NCBI RefSeq assembly: GCF_033242365.1
Contig: NZ_BTHK01000003.1
Coordinates: forward strand, 148,337 to 212,336
Length of the DNA: 64,000 nucleotides
Origin: Lachnoanaerobaculum sanguinis
Lineage (GTDB): Bacteria > Bacillota > Clostridia > Lachnospirales > Lachnospiraceae
Direction: 5' to 3'
This document shows, in pieces, positions 17,771 through 25,664 of this stretch. A program made the translations under genes and the position numbers. Positions within the stretch are counted from its first letter, which is position 1, and the number at the start of each line of letters is the position of its first letter. A model generated the notes under the pieces. It did no database searches. It was not told the origin of the DNA and saw nothing but the letters and a program-made list of their open reading frames with translations.

Positions 17771-19488
17771 CCAAGCTCCTCTGTCAATTTCTTTAAGTAC
17801 TCTTTAATCTCACTCTCTGTTGACATCTCAAGCACCTTATCCACCTTAGCTTTCAAGTCCTTGCTGTCACACCCGGAAATTATCTGTCTGGACTTCAGTA
17901 TACTTGAAGCCGACATTGAAAATTCATCCATTCCCCATGCTAAAAGTGCAGGAATAAGCAAAGGATCCGCCGCAGCCTCACCGCACATTCCGACCATTAT
18001 TCCGGCCTTTTTACCTTCTGTTATAATTCTGTTGATACTTCTGAGTACTGCAGGTGAAAATGGTGAATACAGACCTGCAATCTTTACATTTCCTCTGTCT
18101 ACGGACATTGTATATTGAATAAGATCATTGGTACCTATACTGAAGAAATCCACCTCTTTTGCGAATATATCGGCAAGTAATGATGCAGCTGCGGTCTCAA
18201 CCATGATACCGACTTCTATATTCTTATTGTATGCAATATTCTTTTCATCAAGTTCTTTCTTTATATCATTTATAAGCGCCTTAGCTTCTCTGATTTCATC
18301 CATGGATGTAACCAGCGGCAACATTATTTTGATATTTCCGAAAGCACTTGCACGAAGCAATGCTCTAAGCTGCGGTATATAAATATCATCTTTTCTGTCA
18401 AGGCAGAGTCTTATGGCACGATATCCGAGGAAAGGATTCTCATCCTGTACTATTCCCATATAAGGGATTTCCTTATCACCGCCTATGTCAAGAGTTCTGA
18501 TAATAACAGGCCTTCCTTCCATGGCAACAGCTACTTCCTTGTAGCTTTCAAACTGCTCTTCTTCGGTAGGCATACAGTCTCTGTCCATAAATAAGAACTC
18601 GGTTCTAAAAAGTCCGATACCTTCGCCGCCGTTTTCAATTACCTTTTTTGCATCCTCAGGGCTTCCGATATTTCCGGCTATTTCCACCTTCTTACCGTCC
18701 TTAGAAATACTTGGCAATTCTCTGTATTTCTTTAACAGTTCCTTGTTTGCATCATACTTTTTCTTTTTATCCTCATACTCGGTTTTTTCGACATCTGTCG
18801 GCAGTATAATGACCTCTCCGCTCTCACCGTCAAGAAGTATATCCGTGTCGTCACTTATATCCTCAGGAAGATTTGAAATTCCCACTACTGCAGGTATTTC
18901 AAGTGCTCTTGCAAGAATAGCCGAATGTGAGGTCTTTCCTCCAAACTGTGTAACTATTCCGAGCACATTCTCTGGATTAAGTCCTGCCGTCATAGAAGGT
19001 GTCAAATCCTTTGCAACCAGAATACTGCCATAAGGAAGTTTTGAAAGATCGGTATTTTCTATACCGAGTATCTTCTTTATAAGTCTTGTTTTAATATCAA
19101 GCATATCGGTAGCTCTTTGCTGCATAAGTTCATTGTCCATTGAAGCAAATACGGCGGCATACTGATTACATACCTCTTCTATCACATACTCCGCACAAAC
19201 ACTTTCACCTTTTATGCGATTAACTATCTCATCCACAAGCATAGGGTCGGACATAAGCATAATATGTCCAAACAAAATCTCCGCTTCCTTCGCTGAAGCA
19301 TTCTTTTCTAAAGCCTGCGACATCTCTTCAGTCTCAGCCTTAGTTATGTCCAGAACTCTCATGAAGCTATTAACTTCAGCTTCACTGTCTGAAACAGTTC
19401 TCTTTACAACTTCCACATTTTGTTCTCTGACTACTTTTGCAACTCCGATACCGATACCCTCGGCAGCTCCTACGCCATAAATTTTCAT
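17764..19488 (-). CDS. ptsI: PTS enzyme I (phosphoenolpyruvate-protein phosphotransferase)
   Basis: 574 residues, full length. It takes phosphate from PEP and passes it to HPr, starting the sugar phosphotransferase cascade in the cytoplasm. The phosphorylated His188 lies in FGGKTSHSAILAR; the PEP-binding TIM barrel contains GEGIGLFRTEFLF, the RTLDIGGDK segment and the active cysteine in MVGMCGEAAADP. It follows ptsH by 13 bases, as is normal. What is unusual is the upstream neighbour: both lie downstream of cdaA-cdaR in one operon. Confidence 0.97.
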   Translation of the reverse strand: MKIYGVGAAEGIGIGVAKVVREQNVEVVKRTVSDSEAEVNSFMRVLDITKAETEEMSQALEKNASAKEAEILFGHIMLMSDPMLVDEIVNRIKGESVCAEYVIEEVCNQYAAVFASMDNELMQQRATDMLDIKTRLIKKILGIENTDLSKLPYGSILVAKDLTPSMTAGLNPENVLGIVTQFGGKTSHSAILARALEIPAVVGISNLPEDISDDTDILLDGESGEVIILPTDVEKTEYEDKKKKYDANKELLKKYRELPSISKDGKKVEIAGNIGSPEDAKKVIENGGEGIGLFRTEFLFMDRDCMPTEEEQFESYKEVAVAMEGRPVIIRTLDIGGDKEIPYMGIVQDENPFLGYRAIRLCLDRKDDIYIPQLRALLRASAFGNIKIMLPLVTSMDEIREAKALINDIKKELDEKNIAYNKNIEVGIMVETAAASLLADIFAKEVDFFSIGTNDLIQYTMSVDRGNVKIAGLYSPFSPAVLRSINRIITEGKKAGIMVGMCGEAAADPLLIPALLAWGMDEFSMSASSILKSRQIISGCDSKDLKAKVDKVLEMSTESEIKEYLKKLTEELGC

Positions 19489-19501
19489 TATAAACCTCTA
19501 C

Positions 19502-19771
19502 TTACTTTAACTCACCAAAACCTGAATTTATCAAATTCTTTAAAGCTTCCAAAGCCTCTTTCTCATCCCTGCCGTCACATGTTATCTTAATGGTATCACC
19601 ACATTTTACACATGCCGCAAGCACACTCAGAACACTCTTGGCATTTGCTGTAGCATCCTTAAATATAATATTTATTTTAGAATCATATTTCAATGCTTCC
19701 TTGCATAAATTACCTGCCGGCCTTAAATGCAATCCACTTGGGTTTATCACCTTAAGTTCTTCTGAAACCAT
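19502..19771 (-). CDS. ptsH: PTS phosphocarrier protein HPr
   Basis: 89 residues. The catalytic His15 is in NPSGLHLRPAG, and the regulatory Ser46, target of HPr kinase, is in NAKSVLSVLA, so both PEP-dependent transfer and CcpA-type catabolite regulation should be possible. The expected Gly after the serine helix is replaced (KCGDTIKI retained). It lies 15 bases after cdaR and directly before ptsI. Confidence 0.95.
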   Translation of the reverse strand: MVSEELKVINPSGLHLRPAGNLCKEALKYDSKINIIFKDATANAKSVLSVLAACVKCGDTIKITCDGRDEKEALEALKNLINSGFGELK

Positions 19772-19786
19772 CCTAAAAAACCTCCC

Positions 19787-21088
19787 TTAGTTTTCAGCAG
19801 CAGAGCTGCTCTCTTCACTGCTGCTCTGCTCTACTGTAGTTGTCGTTTCATTTCTTTCATTTGCGGGACTTCCTATCATAACCTCAAAAGGAGTATATGA
19901 ATCCACACTCAGACCTGTAGGCAATTCAAATGTAAGAGTTCCGTTATTGGCTCCTGCCGACATCTTACTTACATCAAGAGTAGCCTTAATATCTGAATTT
20001 GATACAGTTTCAAGATTTGCGCTAAGTCCTGAAACCACAACAGTTATCCTCTCAGGTATAATATTTGTTGAAACTCCGGTTCTTGATCCCTTTATCTCCA
20101 AATCTCCTATTGTCAAAGTCACAGACTTCTTATCAAGGGCCTCCACTTTCAATGTCACCTTAATATTTGTATCACCCACTGCCGATACATTTTCCGGAAG
20201 AAAATTTTTCACATCGACATCTACAATCACATCACTTGTCGCTCCCTCAACACTGAGCGCCGTTGCAGGTATTGTGACAGCATCAAGTCCTTCAAGTACT
20301 TCAGGTTGTCCACGTACCTGTATAGATTTTGTACTGCTCTCTGCACCTGAAAATATATAACCCTCGGCCGCTTCTCCACCTACTTCAAAGTTTAATGCCA
20401 AAGTTCTTCCGTTTAACATTACGATACTGTAATTTACCGTATCAAAGCTCTTGGTAACTCTACTGTCGGATATTATAAAAGCATTTCCGTTGGCATCAAA
20501 ATACTTCAGCTCGGCTTTTCCGCTTACATTCCCGTCCATTCCGTCGACATCAATCTCCACGCCGACTTTACTTATTTGTCCGATAACTGATACCGGACCT
20601 GTGACCGCCACCGTATTCTTATCAAGCCTTACCTCACCCACAGAATAACCGTCCGACGGAGTACCGGTAATCTTGGTAGTCATAGTAAATTCTTTTCTTT
20701 GCAAATCCTCAATACTTATTCTGACAATACTAGGCTTTGAAGTAACCGCACCTGAAATCAGATTTTTATTGTTCAACACTTCAACAGATATCGGTACAGC
20801 ACCCGTTATGTCATACATATCTCCAAGATCTATTGAAGCCTTAAAATCTGACGCCGATATCTTGCTCTCATCTCTTGAACGTACTTCATAACTTACAGTT
20901 ACCGTATTTGCTCCCATTAAAGAATAAGTCTTACCTGCATCGGTAATAACATTGGCATTTAAAACCTCAAGGTTAACCGTCTGAGATCTTGTAACAACCG
21001 GATTTGAAATATTTATTACAACTATCCATACAAAAAATGCTATAGCCAAAGAGCTGATTTTCAAAACAAGATTATTTGTCTTTTTCAT
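19787..21088 (-). CDS. cdaR: YbbR-domain membrane protein, CdaR-like regulator of CdaA
   Basis: 433 residues: a short cytoplasmic N-terminus, one membrane anchor (residues ~7-27, LVLKISSLAIAFFVWIVV) and then about four extracellular beta-rich YbbR repeats of ~85 residues, ending in a Glu/Ser/Thr-rich tail. CdaR proteins bind and tune the membrane diadenylate cyclase. It overlaps the cdaA 3' end by 17 bases, consistent with complex formation. Confidence 0.93.
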   Translation of the reverse strand: MKKTNNLVLKISSLAIAFFVWIVVINISNPVVTRSQTVNLEVLNANVITDAGKTYSLMGANTVTVSYEVRSRDESKISASDFKASIDLGDMYDITGAVPISVEVLNNKNLISGAVTSKPSIVRISIEDLQRKEFTMTTKITGTPSDGYSVGEVRLDKNTVAVTGPVSVIGQISKVGVEIDVDGMDGNVSGKAELKYFDANGNAFIISDSRVTKSFDTVNYSIVMLNGRTLALNFEVGGEAAEGYIFSGAESSTKSIQVRGQPEVLEGLDAVTIPATALSVEGATSDVIVDVDVKNFLPENVSAVGDTNIKVTLKVEALDKKSVTLTIGDLEIKGSRTGVSTNIIPERITVVVSGLSANLETVSNSDIKATLDVSKMSAGANNGTLTFELPTGLSVDSYTPFEVMIGSPANERNETTTTVEQSSSEESSSAAEN

Positions 21089-21944
21089 TACCTCTTCCTT
21101 TCAACAACTTTGACCATAAAGAGCTCTTCTTCTCCTCCGCTGTATTCTCAAGTAAAACGGAGAGCTCCTTTCTCAGTTCCTCACTGTCATTTACCTTTAT
21201 CAAATTTCCGCCAAGTGCCACAGAAACCCTTCCGGTCTCCTCAGATACTACTATGGTAATGGAATCCGAAACCTCACTTATACCGATAGCGGCTCTATGC
21301 CTGGTTCCAAGATCCTTACTGATTCTCATATTCTCAGAAAGAGGCAGATAACAGGTTGCCGACACAATTGTATTTCCTCTTATAAGCACCGCACCGTCAT
21401 GAAGAGGGGTGTTATGTTCAAAGATATTTATAAGCAATTGACTTGATACAATACCGTTTATCAAAATTCCGGTCTTTTCTATATTTACAAGACTGTCTTT
21501 TCTCTCTATAACAATCAAAGCTCCCGTTTTCGGTTTTGACATTGTAAAAGCCGCATTAACAAGCTCTTCTATCGTACTCTCGCCTACATCGTCTGTAATT
21601 GCTTTATTGTCAAAAGCAAAAATCTTCATTAAATTTTTATTTCCAAGCTGCTCAAGAGCCTTTCTGAGCTCAGGCGCAAAAATTATAATAAGCGCAGTTA
21701 CCGCAATGGTTGCAATCCTTCCCAGAATCCACAATATAACATCAAAGTGCAATATATATGCAATAATTGTAAATCCCAATATAATAAGCAAACCCTTTAA
21801 CAAGGTCCATGCCCTGGTCTTTGTAATCCATGTCATTATTTCATATACAATATATGCAATAATCAGAATTTCAATTATATTGAGTACATCTATATGTGGA
21901 AAATATGAAAGCCCATCACGCATCAGCCTCGTGATTATGTTCAT
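21072..21944 (-). CDS. cdaA: Membrane diadenylate cyclase (c-di-AMP synthase)
   Basis: 290 residues. Three N-terminal transmembrane helices (~20-100) are followed by the DAC catalytic domain with both signature motifs, LHDGAVLIRG and GTRHRAAIGISE. It condenses two ATP into c-di-AMP, which controls potassium and osmolyte homeostasis and cell-wall integrity. The ATG overlaps the stop of the upstream unknown gene (ATGA). The usual third partner glmM is absent here; ptsH and ptsI occupy the downstream position instead. Confidence 0.97.
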   Translation of the reverse strand: MNIITRLMRDGLSYFPHIDVLNIIEILIIAYIVYEIMTWITKTRAWTLLKGLLIILGFTIIAYILHFDVILWILGRIATIAVTALIIIFAPELRKALEQLGNKNLMKIFAFDNKAITDDVGESTIEELVNAAFTMSKPKTGALIVIERKDSLVNIEKTGILINGIVSSQLLINIFEHNTPLHDGAVLIRGNTIVSATCYLPLSENMRISKDLGTRHRAAIGISEVSDSITIVVSEETGRVSVALGGNLIKVNDSEELRKELSVLLENTAEEKKSSLWSKLLKGRGNEKDK

Positions 21945-22906
21945 TCACTACCCCCATTATTTTTGTTATTCTTTTTCTTTCCCTTTGTACTGAACGATTG
22001 TACCTTCTTGTCTGCAGCTGTAATCGTAATCTTAGGAACAGCTTTTACAAAATAATAATAATCATCATCCTCAAACTGGGCATATTCGGACCTGCTGTAA
22101 TCTACCGAGAAAACAAAGAAATTATACACATATGCAATAATCACAGATATCGCAAGTCCTATTATAAAGTCCAAAAGAGGAGTGGATATATCAAAAATAA
22201 AATCTCCGGCAAATATACCAATCAAAATTGTAATAGCACCGGCAGCAATGGCTATCTGCCATGCATAATCCATATTCTGCTTATGCACCATATACACTAT
22301 AAAGGTGGTAAGCGCAAATACTATTATAAATAAAAGCATAGTTTTATTTGAAAATATACCGTTTATTGCCTGTGAATATCTTTGTGTAATATCTACAGAC
22401 TGTGTATTTGTCAAAACACCTATGTTCTGCCTCGCAAACATACATGTAAAGTATATAAGTATTCCGGCTGTAATAGGAACAATGCTTACCGCGCTTCCCA
22501 TAAGTCCTACCACAAGAGGTATAACATACGGTATCTTCACGGCAAAGAGTATCGGTACAAGAATCAAAAGAACACTGTCTCTCTTACCGAATCCATAGTA
22601 CAAAAATAATGTAAGTATCAGTATTATACCTACCAGTAATGCCAGCTCAAAGGATGCCGTAAACAGATTTATCATTAAAAAACCCGCCACTATTAATACG
22701 CCCGCCATATAAGGCAGAAAAGCACCTATTACAGATAATACAATAGGAACCTGTATCACAGAGACTTTATTCTGATAACCCAGATTTATACTTATAAGCA
22801 TCATAGCTGTAAATAATATTATATATTTAATTCCCTTATCTATTATGGAATGATATTTTGCATAGAAACCTTTCAGGCTGTTTCTAAATACATATAGCTG
22901 TAGCAT
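21941..22906 (-). CDS. Polytopic membrane protein of unknown function upstream of cdaA
   Basis: 321 residues from the ATG at 22906, which is preceded by GGAGG embedded in the stop of the upstream gene. An extension to 22957 would overlap that gene needlessly. About nine or ten transmembrane helices fill residues ~20-275; a cytoplasmic tail has an acidic and tyrosine-rich run (QFEDDDYYYFVKA) and ends in a Lys/Asn-rich stretch. I do not recognise the family. The four-base overlap with cdaA suggests that it works with the cyclase. Confidence 0.75.
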   Translation of the reverse strand: MLQLYVFRNSLKGFYAKYHSIIDKGIKYIILFTAMMLISINLGYQNKVSVIQVPIVLSVIGAFLPYMAGVLIVAGFLMINLFTASFELALLVGIILILTLFLYYGFGKRDSVLLILVPILFAVKIPYVIPLVVGLMGSAVSIVPITAGILIYFTCMFARQNIGVLTNTQSVDITQRYSQAINGIFSNKTMLLFIIVFALTTFIVYMVHKQNMDYAWQIAIAAGAITILIGIFAGDFIFDISTPLLDFIIGLAISVIIAYVYNFFVFSVDYSRSEYAQFEDDDYYYFVKAVPKITITAADKKVQSFSTKGKKKNNKNNGGSE

Positions 22907-22907
22907 T

Positions 22908-23315
22908 CTAACCTCCGATATTTGGTGTCTTATCTTTGTTTTCGAATTTTTTTTCAAAATAGTTCAATCTGTCATTGTAGACTTTAAGGCTCCTTTGCGC
23001 CTCATCGTACTTTTTTGAAAAAAATCTATATGTAATAAGCTCAAATGCAATCAATCCCAATATATATATAACAATGTAAACTACCGAAAACACTCCGACT
23101 GTAGTTACACTGGACATCAACTCTTCCAAATTGTAAAGAACGGCCAAAACAATTATAAGAAGAAAGCAAAAGGTATAAACAAAAAAGGACTTAAGCATTT
23201 GTTTACCCACATAATCCTCTTTGAAATAATTATCTATCTCAAACATCTGCTCGCCCTTCCTCTTTTTTAATAATGCTAATTCCGTCATCTGCTTTATTTT
23301 CTCTTCGTTTAGCAT
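22908..23315 (-). CDS. Two-helix membrane protein of unknown function
   Basis: 135 residues from the ATG at 23315, which has GGGAG five bases upstream; the frame also opens at a TTG (23330). A charged N-terminal helical part (LNEEKIKQMTELALLKKRKGEQ) is followed by two transmembrane segments (~45-70 and ~80-105) and a C-terminal coiled-coil-like tail (EAQRSLKVYNDRLNYFEKKF). It is the first gene of the cdaA-pts operon. The family is not recognised. Confidence 0.7.
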   Translation of the reverse strand: MLNEEKIKQMTELALLKKRKGEQMFEIDNYFKEDYVGKQMLKSFFVYTFCFLLIIVLAVLYNLEELMSSVTTVGVFSVVYIVIYILGLIAFELITYRFFSKKYDEAQRSLKVYNDRLNYFEKKFENKDKTPNIGG

Positions 23316-23354
23316 ACTTTCTCCCAACACAAAACTTTCTGCGACATTTTCATT

Positions 23355-23383
23355 ATTATATCATATCTAAGGTTGCATAGCAA
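23355..23383 (-). promoter_or_regulatory. Promoter of the cdaA-cdaR-ptsH-ptsI operon
   Basis: On the minus strand TTGCTA and a perfect TATAAT are 17 bases apart, with TGA directly before the -10 (extended -10). It lies 40 bases before the first ATG. Confidence 0.8.
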
Positions 23384-23411
23384 ATATGGGAGTGGTGTTG
23401 ATAATAAACTT

Positions 23412-23441
23412 AAAAAGGCGCACACCTATAAGTGTAGCGCC
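23412..23441 (-). terminator. Terminator after the gmhA-like gene
   Basis: On the minus strand GGCGC-ACAC/GTGT-GCGCC pairs form an interrupted 9-bp stem followed by TTTTT. It separates the heptose unit from the cdaA operon promoter. Confidence 0.85.
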
Positions 23442-23451
23442 ATATATCATT

Positions 23452-24093
23452 CTAAAAAAATCTCTCTTCAAGCATCAGGCATAAAGCATGATATACAGGT
23501 AGGTGAAGTTCCTGAATCTTGAATGTTTCCTTCTCCGGAACTATTATAATCTCATCACAAAATTCCTTCATCTTTCCGCCGTCTCTGCCTGAAAGTCCTA
23601 TAGTTTTCATACCCTTGGCTTTAGCTGTGACCAAAGCATAAAGTATATTTTCGGAATTTCCTGAAGTGGATATACCAAGAAATACATCTCCCTCTCTTCC
23701 AAATCCGTTGACCTGCTGAGCAAATGAAAGTAAAGGATTACAGTCATTTAAGTATGCAGTTGAAAGCCCTACATGACCTGTAACTGCAATCGACGGCAAT
23801 GCTCCCTGCAGATTATCGGCTAAAACAGTACCGAGCTTTTCATCAATAGATTTTAATTTATCACAGACTTCTTTTTCCAATTTTCTCGGCTTTACAAAGC
23901 CTTTCATAAGTTCCCCGACTATATGCTCCGAGTCGGCGGCACTTCCACCGTTACCGGCAACCAAAAGTTTCCTTCCGCTTGAGTATGCTTCTTCTAAAAT
24001 CTTGTATGTATTCCAAATGTTATCATAAGCAGTATCAAGTTCGGGATATCTGCTAATCAAGTTATCCAATATTTTTATAATATTTTCTTCCAT
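23452..24093 (-). CDS. gmhA: Sedoheptulose-7-phosphate isomerase-like SIS protein
   Basis: 213-residue SIS-domain protein of the GmhA type. It would convert sedoheptulose 7-phosphate to D-glycero-D-manno-heptose 7-phosphate in the cytoplasm. The phosphate-binding LVAGNGGSAADSEHIVGEL and the later GISTSGNSENILYAL are visible. It lies 10 bases after the HddA-type kinase, its expected next enzyme. The phosphatase (GmhB) and nucleotidyltransferase (HddC) of the pathway are not in this window. Confidence 0.9.
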   Translation of the reverse strand: MEENIIKILDNLISRYPELDTAYDNIWNTYKILEEAYSSGRKLLVAGNGGSAADSEHIVGELMKGFVKPRKLEKEVCDKLKSIDEKLGTVLADNLQGALPSIAVTGHVGLSTAYLNDCNPLLSFAQQVNGFGREGDVFLGISTSGNSENILYALVTAKAKGMKTIGLSGRDGGKMKEFCDEIIIVPEKETFKIQELHLPVYHALCLMLEERFF

Positions 24094-24103
24094 AAAACCT
24101 CAA

Positions 24104-25174
24104 TTATATATCAAATCTAAAATCACCTTCCGGCAGTCTTATATCAATATCTTTATAATCCCATCTGTCATTATCGACTGTCCATGTTTGCACACCTCGC
24201 AGTTCAAAATTCCAATCCAGAATTTGACCTCCTACATCCTCCAATCCGGCTGCTACTTTATGTCTTGCATTAAACGGACAATATATCAACAAAAACCCTC
24301 CGCCTCCTGCTCCAAGCAGCTTACCTCCGACAGCTCCTTCAGCTTTTGCTCTTTCATACAAAGCATCTATAGCAGGATTTGAAATTTTATTGCTCATTCT
24401 CTTCTTGCTGTTCCAACTATAATCAAGCAGCTTTCCGAATGCATTCAAATTTCCTTTCAATAACTCATCTTTCATAGCATAGGCCAAGGCTTTTACCTCA
24501 CACATTGCCTTAAATGAATCCTGTTTTTCGTAGTTTTTGACCTGATCATCAATAATATTTGCAGAAACATGCACTCCGCCTGTATAACACATGATAAGAT
24601 TATACTCCAATTCATGTATAATCTCTTTATGTATTCTTAGAGGGTTTACCACAACATTATTTCTTCCATGAAACTCCATAAAATTAAATCCGCCGAAAGT
24701 TGTTGCATATTGATCTTGATATCCTCCTGAAATGCCAAGATCAATTCTCTCAACTCCGAAAGCCAAGTCGGCCATTTGATATGCATCCAGCTCTATTTTT
24801 TTCCATTTTGCCATAGCACTCAGTAACGCCACCATCACTGTAGAACTTGTGCCAAGACCTGAACCCGGAGGCGCATCACAGTGTAGATAAACTTCACAGC
24901 CTTCTTTAATGTTCATTGCCTTAAGTGCCGCTTTAACCAGATCCAGCTTTCCGTCATAGACAAAATTTTCTTGTGTATTATATTTTACGGTCATATCAAA
25001 GTCCAGAGAATGAACTGTTATCTCCTCGTCATCTCTAGGTAATATGGAACAGTATGCATATTTATTTATAGTGCTTCCTATAATAACCCCACCTTGATTT
25101 TCACAAAATGGAGCCACATCGGTACCGCCTCCACCAAAACTTACACGTAATGGTGCTTTTGAACGAATAATCAT
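24104..25174 (-). CDS. hddA: GHMP-family sugar kinase, D-glycero-D-manno-heptose-7-phosphate kinase-like
   Basis: 356 residues. It opens with the family-typical RSKAPLRVSFGGGGTDVAPF, carries the GHMP ATP loop PPGSGLGTSSTVMVALL and ends with GGKLLGAGGGGFLLIYCP. HddA makes heptose 1,7-bisphosphate on the GDP-heptose route of S-layer and capsule glycans. The pairing with gmhA supports this, although related fucokinase-like enzymes share the motifs. The gene has its own promoter, so the pair is a separate transcription unit from the glycan operon. Confidence 0.88.
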   Translation of the reverse strand: MIIRSKAPLRVSFGGGGTDVAPFCENQGGVIIGSTINKYAYCSILPRDDEEITVHSLDFDMTVKYNTQENFVYDGKLDLVKAALKAMNIKEGCEVYLHCDAPPGSGLGTSSTVMVALLSAMAKWKKIELDAYQMADLAFGVERIDLGISGGYQDQYATTFGGFNFMEFHGRNNVVVNPLRIHKEIIHELEYNLIMCYTGGVHVSANIIDDQVKNYEKQDSFKAMCEVKALAYAMKDELLKGNLNAFGKLLDYSWNSKKRMSNKISNPAIDALYERAKAEGAVGGKLLGAGGGGFLLIYCPFNARHKVAAGLEDVGGQILDWNFELRGVQTWTVDNDRWDYKDIDIRLPEGDFRFDI

Positions 25175-25203
25175 TTATTATCTCCTACATTTGTATATCC
25201 ACC

Positions 25204-25232
25204 ATACTAACATAAAGTAATCTCCAGTGCAA
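25204..25232 (-). promoter_or_regulatory. Promoter of the hddA-gmhA unit
   Basis: On the minus strand TTGCAC and TAGTAT are separated by 17 bases, directly downstream of the glycan-operon terminator. Confidence 0.65.
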
Positions 25233-25237
25233 ACATC

Positions 25238-25265
25238 AAAAAAGCAGGATGCTAATACACCCTGC
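25238..25265 (-). terminator. Terminator at the end of the glycan operon
   Basis: On the minus strand GCAGG and CCTGC enclose a 12-base loop and are followed by six Ts. Confidence 0.75.
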
Positions 25266-25271
25266 AAAAAA

Positions 25272-25649
25272 TTATTTCTTTCTCATAAAACTTACTATAT
25301 GCAGCAAAAGTGACACAGCTAACAGAGAATAAACAAAACCGTTTATAGGTGTAAATGCGCCCTTAAAAGAATTGCTGTACTCCTTATTATTTATAAAGAG
25401 TTTTCCGTTAATGTATACTCCGCCGTATCTGTCTACTGTAAGTACTGCATTTTTATTCTCATCCTGAATAATAATTCCTCGACCGTTCTCTCCCGGATTT
25501 ACAACAATCCACTCGCTGCCGTCTTCAATTGTCTGACTTGTTATATTACCGATATTGCCGAAGTCAACATTTTCCGCAGCAAATGCGGTTGTCGAACTGA
25601 TGCACAATATTACCAACAATGTAATGATTATATTTTTTATATTTCTCAT
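25272..25649 (-). CDS. Small exported membrane-anchored protein, unknown
   Basis: 125 residues. It has a signal peptide (residues 1-25, cleavage near TAFAAENV), a ~70-residue beta-rich exported segment (WIVVNPGENGRGIIIQDENK, then VDRYGGVYINGKLFI) and a C-terminal transmembrane helix (~103-121) ending FMRKK. The exported part looks like a short beta-roll or carbohydrate-facing module, but I do not recognise a family. It is the last gene of the glycan operon, before the terminator, so a role at the surface-glycan assembly site is plausible. Confidence 0.7.
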   Translation of the reverse strand: MRNIKNIIITLLVILCISSTTAFAAENVDFGNIGNITSQTIEDGSEWIVVNPGENGRGIIIQDENKNAVLTVDRYGGVYINGKLFINNKEYSNSFKGAFTPINGFVYSLLAVSLLLHIVSFMRKK

Positions 25650-25664
25650 CTTTGAGCCTTCTCT

